A DNA stretch of 64,000 nucleotides from CBDFHC01 sp965247585 (GTDB lineage Bacteria; Chloroflexota; Dehalococcoidia; Lucifugimonadales; GCA-2712585), in assembly GCA_965247585.1 (NCBI GenBank), contig CBDFHC010000005.1:310001-374000 (forward strand), read 5' to 3'. The notes beneath the pieces are model-generated. The model saw only the letters and a list, made by a program, of their open reading frames with translations, was not told the DNA's origin and did no database searches. This document shows positions 42,658-51,794 of the stretch, piece after piece. The translations under genes and the position numbers were made by a program. Numbering within the stretch: position 1 is the first letter of the stretch; each line of letters starts with the position of its first letter.

Positions 42658-43836
42658 ATGAGCCGTTGGCCGAAGATTAACTTCACCGAGGAAGGGATGC
42701 GGGAGGGGATGCAGATTGAGGACGCCAACATACCGATAGATGAGAAGGTGCGTTTGCTAGACGCCCTCTCGGAGACGGGGTTGAAGCGGATTGTGGTGGG
42801 CTCCTTCGTCAGCCCGAAGTGGACGCCGCAGATGGAGCGGATAGACGAGTTGGTGCAGAAGTTCACACCGAAAGAAGGGGTGACGTACACCGCGCTGGCA
42901 CTGAACCAGCGAGGCGTGGAGCGGGCCAAGGAGTACTCGCCACCGCTGACGATTGAGCGGGACCCGTGGCCGCGGCTTAATTGCCACATGTGCGACGTGT
43001 TTGTGAGGCGGAATGCCAACCGGAGCCAGATGCAGGAGATGGAACGGTGGCCTAAGACAGTGGCGCGGGCGCAGGAGTTGGGAGCGACGGAGGCAGGGAT
43101 TGGGACTAACGCGAGCTGGGGTTCCAACTTCCTGGGCGAGTTTTCGGTGGATACGCTGATGACGATGCTAGAGCGGCAGCATACGATGTGGGACGACGCC
43201 AATATCAAGGTGACGAGCTGCAGTCTGGGGGACCCGATGAGCTGGTGCACACCACACAAGGTGGAAGAGTCGATAATTCGAATCAAGGAGCGGTGGCCGG
43301 AGATCAACCATTTTCGGCTTCACTTCCACAACGGAAGGAACATGGCCATAGCTTCCGGGTACGCGGCGATACGGACGCTGGAGGCGGAGGACACGGTGGA
43401 GCTGGACGGAAGCATTGGCGGGATTGGCGGGTGCCCGTATTGCGGCAACGGCCGGGCGACGGGGCAGGCGCCCACGGAGGACCTGCTGCACATGCTGGAG
43501 GATATGGGGGTTGAGACCGGGGTGGACCTGGACAAGCTGATTGATTGCGTGTGGATGTGCGAGGAGGTGCTGGGCCGGACGCTGTACGGACACGTATCGA
43601 AGGCGGGTCCCAGGCCGAAGACGAAGGAAGCGCTTTACGAGATGAACGCGCCGTTCGTGGAGACGATGGAGCAGGCGCGGCATTTCAAGTTGGGCCCCAA
43701 GGCTTACGAAGGGGGCATCTACCCGTACAAGGAGCCGATCAGCAGCCCGTACCGGGAACGAGTGGACAAAGGGTTGCCGGCGTACGAGGCCCAGGGGGAG
43801 AGCTGGCCCTGGGAGCAGGAGTGGCTGCCGAAGTAG
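42658..43836 (+). CDS. HMG-CoA lyase-like/pyruvate carboxyltransferase family protein
   Basis: A 392-residue TIM-barrel DRE-type metallolyase. FTEEGMREGMQ (residues 9-19) takes the place of the DRExGxQ/RDGLQ motif, with Glu for Asp at position 16. HFRLHFHNGRNMA holds the divalent-metal HxH (222, 224), and GGIGGCPYCGNGRATGQ (254-270) has the Gly-rich loop with catalytic-type Cys259 of HMG-CoA lyase. It should cleave or form a C-C bond in a hydroxyacyl-CoA or related acid. The ATG 42658 follows GGGAGGAGG. The frame extends further upstream without homology. Confidence 0.88.
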   Translation: MSRWPKINFTEEGMREGMQIEDANIPIDEKVRLLDALSETGLKRIVVGSFVSPKWTPQMERIDELVQKFTPKEGVTYTALALNQRGVERAKEYSPPLTIERDPWPRLNCHMCDVFVRRNANRSQMQEMERWPKTVARAQELGATEAGIGTNASWGSNFLGEFSVDTLMTMLERQHTMWDDANIKVTSCSLGDPMSWCTPHKVEESIIRIKERWPEINHFRLHFHNGRNMAIASGYAAIRTLEAEDTVELDGSIGGIGGCPYCGNGRATGQAPTEDLLHMLEDMGVETGVDLDKLIDCVWMCEEVLGRTLYGHVSKAGPRPKTKEALYEMNAPFVETMEQARHFKLGPKAYEGGIYPYKEPISSPYRERVDKGLPAYEAQGESWPWEQEWLPK

Positions 43837-43849
43837 GTGTGGGGGGTTA

Positions 43850-44475
43850 ATTTCTGAGGGACACCCTCAGACTCCCAGCGAAGGGATCTGCCCCTCTGCA
43901 CTTCCCGTTTGGAGCGCTCATGTAAATGGACAGTGTTGATTCCCAAAGCGATCAGCATTGGCGATGGTATGGGCACTACAAAGGGCTGCGAATCACAGGT
44001 TGGTGGTTCCTCCCATCCCGCACCCGATGGTTGTTATTTCTGATGGACACCCTCAGACTCCCAGCAAAGGGCTCTGCCCCTCTGCACTCCCCGTTTGTGG
44101 CGCTCATGTAAATGGACAGTGTTGATTCCCAAAGCGATCAGCATTGGCGATGGTATAGGCACTACAAAGGGCTGCGAATCATTGGTTGGTGGTGCCCGTC
44201 ATCCCGCCCCGGATGGTTGTTATTTTTGATGGACACCCTCAGACTCCCGGCAAAAGGGCTCTGCCCCTCTGCACTCCCCGTTTGGGGCGCTCATGTAAAT
44301 GGACAGTGTTGATTCCCAAAGCGATCAGCATTGGCGATGGTATGGGCACTACAAAGGGCTGCGAATCACAGGTTGGTGGTTCCCGCCATCCCACCCCGGA
44401 TGGTTTTTGTTTCTGAGGGACACCCTCAGACTCCCGGCAAAGGGCTCTGCCCCTCTGCACTCCCAGTTTTTCGGC
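43850..44475 (+). repeat. Tandem array of four full hairpin-repeat units (period about 186 bp)
   Basis: Central hairpins start near 43854, 44040, 44227 and 44413; units 2 and 3 have ctgatgg/ttgatgg in place of ctgaggg, which breaks one pair. Each unit continues with gcaaagggctctgcccctctgc, a linker atgtaaatggacagtgttgattcccaaagcg, and the left part with ggttggtgg. It starts 14 bp after the HMG-CoA-lyase-like gene. Open frames within it are repeat-derived. Confidence 0.92.
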
Positions 44476-44541
44476 TCTTTAGCGCGTGGTTGGCACTATT
44501 CTGGAGGCAATGCTGGGAGCGACGGGTAGTCACGGCCAGGA

Positions 44542-45273
44542 CTAGTATTCGGCCCAATGGAGGAAGCCGGGGTTGACGTGGATGCGGCGGAAGGCCTCGG
44601 CGGGGTAAGGGAGTCCGGCGAGCTCGGCCCGTCGAAGAGAATGGGAGCGGATGCGCTCACGCATAGCGTCCACGTCCCGAGAGCCCATTTGGCTGGCATG
44701 CTTGGTGAGGGCTTCGGCCTTAAGGTCGACGGTGTCTGTTATGTCAACGAAGGTGTCAGGGCGCTCGCTGCCCCAGAGGTATAGCTCCGTGACGCGGTGT
44801 GGCTCCAGGCCTTCTTCGGTGATCTGCTCTGGGAAGTGGAGGGGGCTCCAGGCGTAGGTAAAGACGGAGTCTATGGCGAGGTGGCCGCTCATGCGGTGGT
44901 CGCGGTGGGTGTGGGCGCGGCTGCGGTAGGGGTCTATGCACATCACCAACTCGGGCTTGTAACGACGGATCTCCCGGGTGACCCATGCCCGCAGGGTCAG
45001 GGAGTCTTCCAACTCACCGTCCGGCTGGCGGAGCGGGACAACTTTTGTGACGCCCAGAACGCGGGCGGCCTCTTCCTGCTCTCGTTCGCGTATTTCGGCC
45101 AGCATGGGCGAGGTCATGGCGGGATCACTGGTACCTTTGTCGCCGTTGGTGCAGAGGACATAGACAACCTGGGCGCCCTGCTGCGCCCACCGGGCCACGG
45201 TGCCGCCGCAGCCTCCTTCGGCGTCATCCTGATGGGGGGTTACAAGCAAAGCGCTCTTGGGGAATCCGTTCAT
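44542..45273 (-). CDS. PIG-L/LmbE family deacetylase
   Basis: A 243-residue zinc-dependent N-acetylglucosaminyl deacetylase-like protein. PHQDDAEGGCGGT (residues 13-25) is the PHxDDxE-type motif with the metal ligands, and HTHRDHRMSG near 125 the HxDH-type motif. The family deacetylates GlcNAc-linked small molecules, including precursors of mycothiol- and bacillithiol-like thiols, or antibiotic intermediates. It stands between a repeat array and the GrdB-like selenoprotein gene, on the opposite strand. Start is ATG 45273 (MNGFPKSALLV). Confidence 0.9.
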   Translation of the reverse strand: MNGFPKSALLVTPHQDDAEGGCGGTVARWAQQGAQVVYVLCTNGDKGTSDPAMTSPMLAEIREREQEEAARVLGVTKVVPLRQPDGELEDSLTLRAWVTREIRRYKPELVMCIDPYRSRAHTHRDHRMSGHLAIDSVFTYAWSPLHFPEQITEEGLEPHRVTELYLWGSERPDTFVDITDTVDLKAEALTKHASQMGSRDVDAMRERIRSHSLRRAELAGLPYPAEAFRRIHVNPGFLHWAEY

Positions 45274-45470
45274 CTGGGGTAAGTCTCCGTTCGGTCAGGG
45301 TTGGGCCGGATCCTTTTGATGATAAGGTAGTCTAATGGGGAGGACAACCGCGTGAATGGTGTGGAGGGGATTGGGGTCTTATAATCCAATGATCGGCTGG
45401 GGGGCAAGGGACACTCAGCGATGGGGTGGGTATCGTCACCTTCAAGGGTCGAGAATCAGAGGGAGGTTCG

Positions 45471-45508
45471 CACCCCCTCTTAATCTCCCCCCTCGATAGT
45501 GGGAAAGA
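45471..45508 (+). repeat. Short palindromic repeat, CTCGATAG family
   Basis: The segment reads caccccctcttaatctcccc then cctcgatagtgggaaag, a degenerate copy ahead of the GrdB-like gene. Its caccccctcttaatctcccc part is shared with 20367. Confidence 0.65.
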
Positions 45509-45540
45509 ACATTTTGAGTATTGGGGAGAAGGTGAGGGAG

Positions 45541-46521
45541 ATGGACGAACAGGAGCTGTTGAAGGCGATTTTGAAGAACCCGGAGTCGGCAGACTTCTCA
45601 AAGCTGAAGTATTTGGACCGGCCAACCACCAGCGATGAGGATAAGGTGGCGTTCTTGAACGGGCTGTTCAATACGGCGGTGGAGGCGAAGTACGGCGGCG
45701 ATTGGGCGCCGCTGGACCGGCTGTTGGAGGAGTGGGAGGACAGGCTGGTAGCGGCGTTGGCGAGCCGCTCTGAATCCCAAGTAGCGGGTGAGCCGGCGTG
45801 GGCTCCGCTGCGGAAGCCGGTGAGCCGAAGCACGTTCGCACTGCTGACGACGGGCGGATTTTACGAGCCTGGCCAGGAAGCGTACGACATAGGCAACCCG
45901 GAAGGCGACTGGAGCTTTCGGGGGATCCACAGGTCGACGGCCACGAGCGAGCTGATGGTGGCGCACCCGGCCTACGACATTGAGGGGCCGAGGCAGGACC
46001 CGAACTGCGTGTTCCCCATCGACCGGATGAAGGAGATGGAGAGTGAGGGGGTAATTGGGCGGCTGTCTGAGGTGAACTACTCGTTCATGGGTTTCATTCG
46101 AAGGCCAGACCTGTTGGTGAGCGAGACGGCGCCCCAGGTGGCGGCGCTGTTGAAGGACGCGGGTGTTGAGGCGGCGGTTTTGACATCTACTTGACCGCTG
46201 TGCAACCAGTCCGTGGGGCTGATTGCCAAGACGCTGGAGAGCCACGGGATTTCTACGGTGACGATAATGATGTACAAGGAGCTTCTGGAGAAGCTGCAGA
46301 TACCGAGGACGTTGCACGTGCGGTTCCCGTTCGGAAGGCCGATGGGGGCGCCGAACGACCCGGACCAGCACCGGGTGATTTTGGAGGACGCGCTTAAGGT
46401 GTTGGAGACGGCGAAGGCGCCGGGGACGGTGGAATACGCGCCGTACCGGTGGCGTCGGGAGGACTACGGGGCGATCCGGCGGGAGCGGGCGGGGAGTCTG
46501 GTGGCGGGGTTGGATGGGTAG
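45541..46521 (+). CDS. Glycine/betaine/proline reductase selenoprotein B-like (GrdB/PrdB family) with in-frame UGA
   Basis: If UGA at 46192-46194 is read as selenocysteine 218 the product has 326 residues. Before it: TFALLTTGGFYEPGQEAYDI, GDWSFRGIHRS, AHPAYDIEGPRQDPNCVFPIDRMKEMESEGVIGRLSEVNYSFMG, all typical of the family. At the junction: AAVLTST-U-PLCNQSVGL, giving UxxC with Cys221. After it, in the same frame: AKTLESHGISTVTIMMYKELLE, FPFGRPMGAPND, then TAG. The glycine reductase partner subunits are absent, so the protein likely serves a different UxxC redox reaction. Start taken at ATG 45541 (MDEQELLKAIL); a GTG at 45499 is possible. A SECIS-like hairpin follows the UGA. Confidence 0.88.
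46192..46226 (+). promoter_or_regulatory. Putative SECIS element following UGA of the GrdB-like gene
   Basis: Seven nt after the UGA starts GCAA (46202-46205), a C/A mismatch, CAGTCC (46207-46212), loop GTG (46213-46215), GGGCTG (46216-46221), mismatch A, then TTGC (46223-46226). That is a 10-bp stem with one mismatch and one G-U pair. The loop begins 19 nt after the UGA with G first. This agrees with the bacterial SECIS model. Judged by eye. Confidence 0.72.
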
Positions 46522-46601
46522 GGGGTAGGCGACCCCCTCTCTGGCTCTCCCGCCAAAAGGCTTCTTAAATGGTTGGTGGCTTCTATTGTCTGGGGAATCT
46601 T

Positions 46602-46738
46602 ACCTGCCGGTCGTGAGCGGCACCACCATGGATGGAAATTTAGGCTGGGAGATTCCACCTGTACGGAGGATGACCTATTGCGGCGGTGCTCAGCTAGGGC
46701 GAAGGTTGGGTGTCCCTAAGCACTACATATCACAGGTT
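46602..46738 (+). repeat. Intergenic repeat shared with 38590-38735
   Basis: It shares gatggaaatt, gagattccacctgtacg, ctcagctagggcgaaggttggg and a transition into the dispersed hairpin repeat, in the same order as at 38.6 kb. Confidence 0.7.
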
Positions 46739-46836
46739 GGTGGTTCCCACCCACCCGCCCCGAAAGGTTTTTAAAAGTTTTTCTGAGGGACACCCTCAGA
46801 CTCCCGGCAGAAGGGCTTTGCCCTCTGCACTCCCCG
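46726..46836 (+). repeat. Dispersed hairpin repeat, copy 31
   Basis: This is a full copy: cacaggttggtggttcccacc, the A/T-rich middle, a perfect central hairpin, and gcagaagggctttgccctctgc. It lies between the GrdB-like gene and ggt. The rest of 46522-46909 has no gene. Confidence 0.9.
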
Positions 46837-46909
46837 GTTTGCGGCACCTATGCGCATGACTGGCCCAAATTTGGGGAGATGACCAGCTTGGAAGGCTGGG
46901 GCGCTACCG

Positions 46910-48607
46910 TTACCAACCGATGGCGTAGGCGTCGCGGCGGGGGTCCGCGGCGCCGTGGAGGGCGCCTTCGGCGGGGTCCACTTGAATCATGACCTGGCTG
47001 CCGACGCCGTCCCAATCGCCAAGCATCTCCAGGCGGTGACCACGTTGCTCAAGACCTCGGCGGACCTCGTCTGAGAAGCGGGCTTCCATGTTGATGTGGT
47101 CGTCGGCGGTGTGCGGATAGGTGGACTCGGTATGATCCTGTAGATGACGCCAGCGGGGCGCCTCGACGGCCTCCTGGACGGTCATGTCGAAGTCAAGGAC
47201 GTGGGTGATGACCTGGAGATTGGTCTGGACCTGGGTATCAGCGCCGGGGGTGCCGCAGACGAGGGCCAGCTCACGGGCGTCGCCGTTGCGGCGGAAGGCC
47301 ATGACGGGGTTCATGGTATGGCGGACGCGCTTTCCGGGCTCCAGACGGTCGACGTGATCTTCGTCCAGGTGCCAGTAGGTCATTCGGTTGTTTAAGAGGA
47401 TGCCGGTATCGCCGGCGATGAGGCTGGAACCGAAGGCACTCTGGATGCTCTGGAGCTGGGAGACGGCGTTGCCCCACTGGTCGACGACGACGAAGCAGGT
47501 GGTGTCCTCGGCGGGAGCGGAGAGCTTGGAGACAGGGCGAGGGGGCTTGCCGCCGGGCTGATGCCGCCACGGCTCCCCGGGGTCGACGCGGGAGGCGGCG
47601 CGGTCAAGGTCTATGCCTTTTGCCCGCTCGGCGGCGTAGTCCTTCGACAGCAGGCCCTGGATGGGAACGTCGACGAACTCAGGGTCCGCGACGTACGCCT
47701 CGCGGTCGGCGAAGGCAAGGCGCTTGGCCTCCACCATGAGGTGGACGCTCTCGGCGGTGTTGCAGCCGAGGGAGGGGAGGTCAAAGCGCTCCACCAGATT
47801 GAGCTCCTGTAGGAGGATGTGCCCGCTGGAGTTGGGCGGGGCCTCGTAGACATCGTAGCCGCGATAGGCGGTGGAGATGGGGTCCTGCCACCGGGTGCGG
47901 TGGGCCTTGAGGTCGTCCAAGGTGAGGAGGCCGCCCTGGTCGCGCATGAAGCGGTCGATGGCCTGGGCGATGTTACCGTTGTAGAAGATGTCCGGCCCCT
48001 GCTCACCGATTTGCTGGAAGGAGCGGGCCAGGTCCCGCTGGTACAGGATTTCGCCGGGTTTCAAGGGGAGACCGTCGCGGGTGAAGACGGCGCGGGAGGT
48101 GGGGAACTCACATAAGAGGGCATCGTCGGCGATGGAGGCGGAGAGCTTGTGGGAGACGGGGAAGCCGTTTTCGGCGAGCTCGATGGCGGGCTCCAGGACC
48201 TCGGACAGCTTCAGGGCACCGTAGCGCCGGTGGGCCTGGACCCAACCGTCTAGGAGGCCGGGCACGGAGACGGAGAGGATGCCTTTGAAGGGGATGCCGC
48301 CGGGGAGGAAGCGCTCGCGTGTGGCGGCGGCAGGGGCGGCGCCGGTGGCGTTGGCGACCTGGATTTCGTCACGGTCTTTCCAGTAGACCATGATGAAGCC
48401 GTCACCGCCGATGCCGGACATAAGGGGTTCCACGACGCTGGTGGCGGCGGCGACGGCCACGGCGGCGTCCACGGCGTTGCCGCCCTTGCGAAGGATGGTG
48501 ACGCCGGCCTGGGAGGCCAGTGGGTGGCCGGAGCTGACCATGCCCTTTCGCCCCATGACGACGGGCCTATGGGCGGAGTGGCTGACGCCGTGGGGTGAGC
48601 GAGGCAT
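46910..48607 (-). CDS. ggt: Gamma-glutamyltransferase
   Basis: A 565-residue Ntn-hydrolase that cleaves gamma-glutamyl compounds such as glutathione. MVSSGHPLASQAGVTILRKGGNAVDAAVA and EPLMSGIGGDGFIMV are the large-subunit hallmarks, and EDTTCFVVVDQWGNAVS has the autoprocessing and catalytic Thr369 (relatives read TTHFxVVD; here Cys replaces His). GILLNNRM and AFRRNGD..LVCGTPGADTQVQTNLQVI follow. No obvious signal peptide, so it may be cytoplasmic, as for many such homologues in this group. Start at ATG 48607. Confidence 0.93.
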   Translation of the reverse strand: MPRSPHGVSHSAHRPVVMGRKGMVSSGHPLASQAGVTILRKGGNAVDAAVAVAAATSVVEPLMSGIGGDGFIMVYWKDRDEIQVANATGAAPAAATRERFLPGGIPFKGILSVSVPGLLDGWVQAHRRYGALKLSEVLEPAIELAENGFPVSHKLSASIADDALLCEFPTSRAVFTRDGLPLKPGEILYQRDLARSFQQIGEQGPDIFYNGNIAQAIDRFMRDQGGLLTLDDLKAHRTRWQDPISTAYRGYDVYEAPPNSSGHILLQELNLVERFDLPSLGCNTAESVHLMVEAKRLAFADREAYVADPEFVDVPIQGLLSKDYAAERAKGIDLDRAASRVDPGEPWRHQPGGKPPRPVSKLSAPAEDTTCFVVVDQWGNAVSQLQSIQSAFGSSLIAGDTGILLNNRMTYWHLDEDHVDRLEPGKRVRHTMNPVMAFRRNGDARELALVCGTPGADTQVQTNLQVITHVLDFDMTVQEAVEAPRWRHLQDHTESTYPHTADDHINMEARFSDEVRRGLEQRGHRLEMLGDWDGVGSQVMIQVDPAEGALHGAADPRRDAYAIGW

Positions 48608-48730
48608 ATTTGTGCTCCTATCTATTAGCTTTATCGCAGTTAACCATCGACATCTTCCTATGGTTCCCGGCGAATGGGGACCAGCGGGAGGGGTCCCTTA
48701 CATATCCGGACAGGTAGCCGATTGAGATGG

Positions 48731-49054
48731 TCAGGTGCGGGCGGACGCGATCTTGTTGAGCTCCAATTGAGTGAGGACCCATACCACCGGACTAAGGAAA
48801 AGCCAGAGCACTAAGATGAGGAACTTATTGAGGCGACCATCGGTCACGGCATCCACTGCCTCGCTGTGCTTCCAGATTGAGTAGAACGATAGAAGGGGCA
48901 CGAACATGAGAACGGTCCAGAGAGCAGGGCTGCCGTTGAGGCCCTTGTGCTCCACCATCTCCTTGGAGGTTACGTAGTACCAGTAGATGCCATAAATGCT
49001 AAGTGTGATGACGTAGAGAACGATTTGCATTCCCATGTTGCGATTCTGGACCAT
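48731..49054 (-). CDS. DUF4234-like small membrane protein
   Basis: A 107-residue protein with three hydrophobic segments (MQIVLYVITLSIYGIYWYYV, ALWTVLMFVPLLSFYSIW, FLILVLWLFLSPVVWVLTQ). The N-terminal IYGIYWYYVTSKEM pattern is typical of DUF4234, of unknown function. ATG 49054 has GGAGGTG in front; the frame extends 39 codons further with no support. Membrane location is expected. Confidence 0.8.
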   Translation of the reverse strand: MVQNRNMGMQIVLYVITLSIYGIYWYYVTSKEMVEHKGLNGSPALWTVLMFVPLLSFYSIWKHSEAVDAVTDGRLNKFLILVLWLFLSPVVWVLTQLELNKIASART

Positions 49055-49280
49055 GGCTTCACCTCCGAGACGCGCTGTAGTGCTATCGGATCGTGACCCT
49101 TCGTGGGAGTGAAGGGCGGGAAGCGCACCGTACCGGGGAGCAATAATGGCGGGAGTGCCTGGCCCGGGCAAGGTGTTTGCGGGCCATGATACACGAGTGG
49201 CATTGACCGGTCGAATGTCCGAGCGCCTTCGCGGAAGAAGTTGGGGTAGAATTAGGCCACAACTTCGGAGGAGAGTAGCG

Positions 49281-50228
49281 ATGCAGTTCGGATTTGCGAT
49301 AGTCGGAAGGGGCCCGCTGGGCGACCCGGATGCGCTGGTGAAGGTGGTGCAGCGGGGCGAGGAGCTAGGGTACGACGCGTTTTATATGGGGGACCACGTG
49401 CTGGTGCCCAACCAGGTTACGGCGCCGTACCCGTACAGCCCGGACGGGTCTTGGGCGGGGGTGGCCGCGGGGGAGGTGAAGGAGCAGCTTACGACGCTGG
49501 CGTTCCTGGCGGGGGCGACGAGCCGGATCCGGCTGGTGGCCAGCGTGATGATTGTGCCGTATCGGCCGGCGTTGCTGGCGGCGAAGGTGGTGACAACGAT
49601 TGACGTGCTGTCCAAGGGGCGGTTCACGCTGGGGGTAGGGGCAGGTTGGATGAGGGAGGAGTTCGAGGCACTGGGGCTTCCGCCCTTCGAGGAGCGGGGG
49701 GATATGACGGACGACTATATTCAGGCGTTTAAGGCGATGTGGAGCCAGGACAGGCCGACGTACCACGGGAAGTACTGCGACATAGACGGGATCCAGTTCC
49801 TGCCCAAGCCGGTGCAGAAGCCTCACCCGCCGATCTGGGTGGGCGGCGAGAGCCGGAGGGCGATACGCCGAGCGGCGACGTTCGGCGACGCGTGGTACCC
49901 GTTCGGGTCCAATCCATCGTTTCCGATGGACACCAGCGAGAGGCTGGGGAAGGCAGTGGAGCGGCTGCGGTCGCAGACGGAGAAGCGTGGCAGGGACCCC
50001 GGCGCGGTGGAGGTGGCGTACCGTCCGGCGCAGTACCGGCTGACGCGGGACGGCCACTCGGCGCCGTTTGTGGGCAACGCGGAGCAGATTACGGAGGATA
50101 TCCGGGAGTTCGCAGGGGTAGGGGTGAAGCACCTGGTGATAGGCTTCGACGAGAGCGGGCTGGAGGCGCACCTGGAGGATATGGAGCGGTTCGCGGCGGA
50201 GGTGATGCCAGGGGCGCGGGGGATTTAG
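49281..50228 (+). CDS. LLM-class F420-type oxidoreductase
   Basis: A 315-residue luciferase-like protein close to the TIGR03619-type F420-dependent group. FGFAIVGRGPLGDPDALVKVVQRGEELGYDAFYMGDHV, RIRLVASVMIVPYRPALLAAKVVTTIDVLSKGRFTLGVGAGWMREEFEALG, and HPPIWVGGESRRAIRRAATFGDAWYP are textbook. The ATG 49281 follows CGGAGGAGAG. A hairpin repeat begins about 12 bp after its stop. Substrate unknown. Confidence 0.93.
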   Translation: MQFGFAIVGRGPLGDPDALVKVVQRGEELGYDAFYMGDHVLVPNQVTAPYPYSPDGSWAGVAAGEVKEQLTTLAFLAGATSRIRLVASVMIVPYRPALLAAKVVTTIDVLSKGRFTLGVGAGWMREEFEALGLPPFEERGDMTDDYIQAFKAMWSQDRPTYHGKYCDIDGIQFLPKPVQKPHPPIWVGGESRRAIRRAATFGDAWYPFGSNPSFPMDTSERLGKAVERLRSQTEKRGRDPGAVEVAYRPAQYRLTRDGHSAPFVGNAEQITEDIREFAGVGVKHLVIGFDESGLEAHLEDMERFAAEVMPGARGI

Positions 50229-50234
50229 GGGGGA

Positions 50235-50300
50235 TGCTTTTCTGAGGGACACCCTCAGACTCCCGGCAGGGAACCTGGGGTCCCTGCACTCTCCTGTTTC
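50235..50300 (+). repeat. Dispersed hairpin repeat, copy 32 (right half only)
   Basis: Central hairpin perfect, right hairpin gcagggaacctggggtccctgc. It lies between the convergent oxidoreductase and MmgE/PrpD genes, where a bidirectional terminator would be expected. Confidence 0.9.
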
Positions 50301-50331
50301 GGGGTGGATGAATTGGATGGGGGGCAGTCGG

Positions 50332-51681
50332 TTAGCGGGGGGATAGGAGGGCGGTGAGGGTGCGGAGGTTGGGGAGCTCTTCGAGGCGGCGAATGAGGTC
50401 CAGGGCCTCTTTAGACTGGGCTTCGGGGATGGCGCGGGCGGAGAGACGGAGGTATTTGTCGACCAGCTCCTCATGGGGGCGAGGGTTGAGGTAGTCGCCG
50501 TGGTGGGTGTTGGCGTCACGCGACACGGTGCGGCCATCCTTGAGGCCGATGGACACCCGGGCGCTAGGGTAGTCGTTGCGGCGGTTGTTCATTTCGGGGT
50601 CCGAGTCCAACGTGACGCGCTGGGCGAGCTGTTGTATCTCCGGGTCGGCGATGGCGTCCGGCTCGAAGACGGAGATGTCGGTGCGGCCCTTGACCAGGGA
50701 GGCGGCGACGGCGTAGGGGATGTGGAACTTGGCGGAGAGCATGGTGTCCGGGTAATCACCGGCCAGCCGCTCACCCATGGGGTTGGTGGTCACCTTTATC
50801 CAGTCGACGTCACGGGCGGCGATGCGTTCGTTGGAGGCGAGGGCGCCGACGGCGTCGAGGGGGGCGTGGTTGTGGAGGCAGCAGGCGTGGAACTTGAAGT
50901 AGTTGTGTTCGATGCGGAGGGGGTCTGAGCCTAAACCGGAGACGGTCTGCTGGCCGTCAAAGCTTTCGGCGAGGATGGTGGAGTAGACGTCTGTTGGGCC
51001 GTCAGTGATGGCGGTGAAGCCGCAGCGCTGGGCGTGGACGGCGAGGATGCCCTGCATACCGGAGCGGCCGGGGTAGAGGTTTCGCACGGTGGCGCCCTCG
51101 AAGCAGGGGGTCCAACTATTGGCGGGGCTCATGGAGGCGGAGAGGCTGATGACCTGTCGGGTGTCCTGGGGGCTCAGGTCCATGAGGCGGGCCACGGCGG
51201 CGGCGGTGCCGGGGGTGCCCCAGATGCCGTGGGAGTGGACGTTCCAGTGGGGTACGGTGGCGCCGCCAAGGCGGGAGCAGACCTCGTATCCAGCCACCAG
51301 GGCTTCGAGGAAGCGCTGGCCGCTGACGTCCATCTCCTCAGCGACGGCGAGGAGGCCGGGGAGGACGTGGATGGAGGGGTGGCCGCCGCCGAGGCGGCTA
51401 CCTTCGTCCATCTCCTGGGAGACGCCAGCGGTGGCGTTGACCAGGGCGGCCATGGTGGAGAGGGATTGCAACGGGTGGCCCAGTAGGGTGGACCGGCCGC
51501 CGTTGGTGTGGGTGGAGGCGAAACGGGCCAGGTTGGCGTTTTCAGGCAGGGTGCTGCCGCTGAGGATGGCGCCGAGGGTGTCCATGACGACGTCTTTGGC
51601 GGCGGCCCTGGCGGTGGGGGAGAGGCCCTCGTAGGTTATAGTTGCAGAGAAGTCAGCCAGGGTGTCCAGGTAGTCAGTCAT
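50332..51681 (-). CDS. MmgE/PrpD family protein
   Basis: A 449-residue protein of the family that includes 2-methylcitrate dehydratase and cis-aconitate decarboxylase. ITYEGLSPTARAAAKDVVMDTLGAILSGS, SQEMDEGSRLGGGHPSIHVLPGLLAVAEE, FKFHACCLHNHAPLDAV and DTMLSAKFHIPYAVAASLVKG are conserved. It probably dehydrates or decarboxylates a small tricarboxylate or a related acid. ATG 51681 has a CAAGGAGA ribosome site; an open extension of 41 codons has none. It converges with the LLM gene. Confidence 0.92.
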   Translation of the reverse strand: MTDYLDTLADFSATITYEGLSPTARAAAKDVVMDTLGAILSGSTLPENANLARFASTHTNGGRSTLLGHPLQSLSTMAALVNATAGVSQEMDEGSRLGGGHPSIHVLPGLLAVAEEMDVSGQRFLEALVAGYEVCSRLGGATVPHWNVHSHGIWGTPGTAAAVARLMDLSPQDTRQVISLSASMSPANSWTPCFEGATVRNLYPGRSGMQGILAVHAQRCGFTAITDGPTDVYSTILAESFDGQQTVSGLGSDPLRIEHNYFKFHACCLHNHAPLDAVGALASNERIAARDVDWIKVTTNPMGERLAGDYPDTMLSAKFHIPYAVAASLVKGRTDISVFEPDAIADPEIQQLAQRVTLDSDPEMNNRRNDYPSARVSIGLKDGRTVSRDANTHHGDYLNPRPHEELVDKYLRLSARAIPEAQSKEALDLIRRLEELPNLRTLTALLSPR

Positions 51682-51794
51682 TTTTGTGTCTCCTTGGTTG
51701 TCCGTAATTGCATTATAGCTGAGGGGCGCTCTTTCGGCTCTGCTAACTCTATTAGCTTCGGAGTTAGCGGTGGCGATTGGTGTCACTAGCACAA

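Noticed and set aside
45499..46194. A separate 231-residue gene ending at 46194 and a second gene starting at 46213
   Set aside because: Both parts are in one frame and together match a single family in which Sec occupies this spot.
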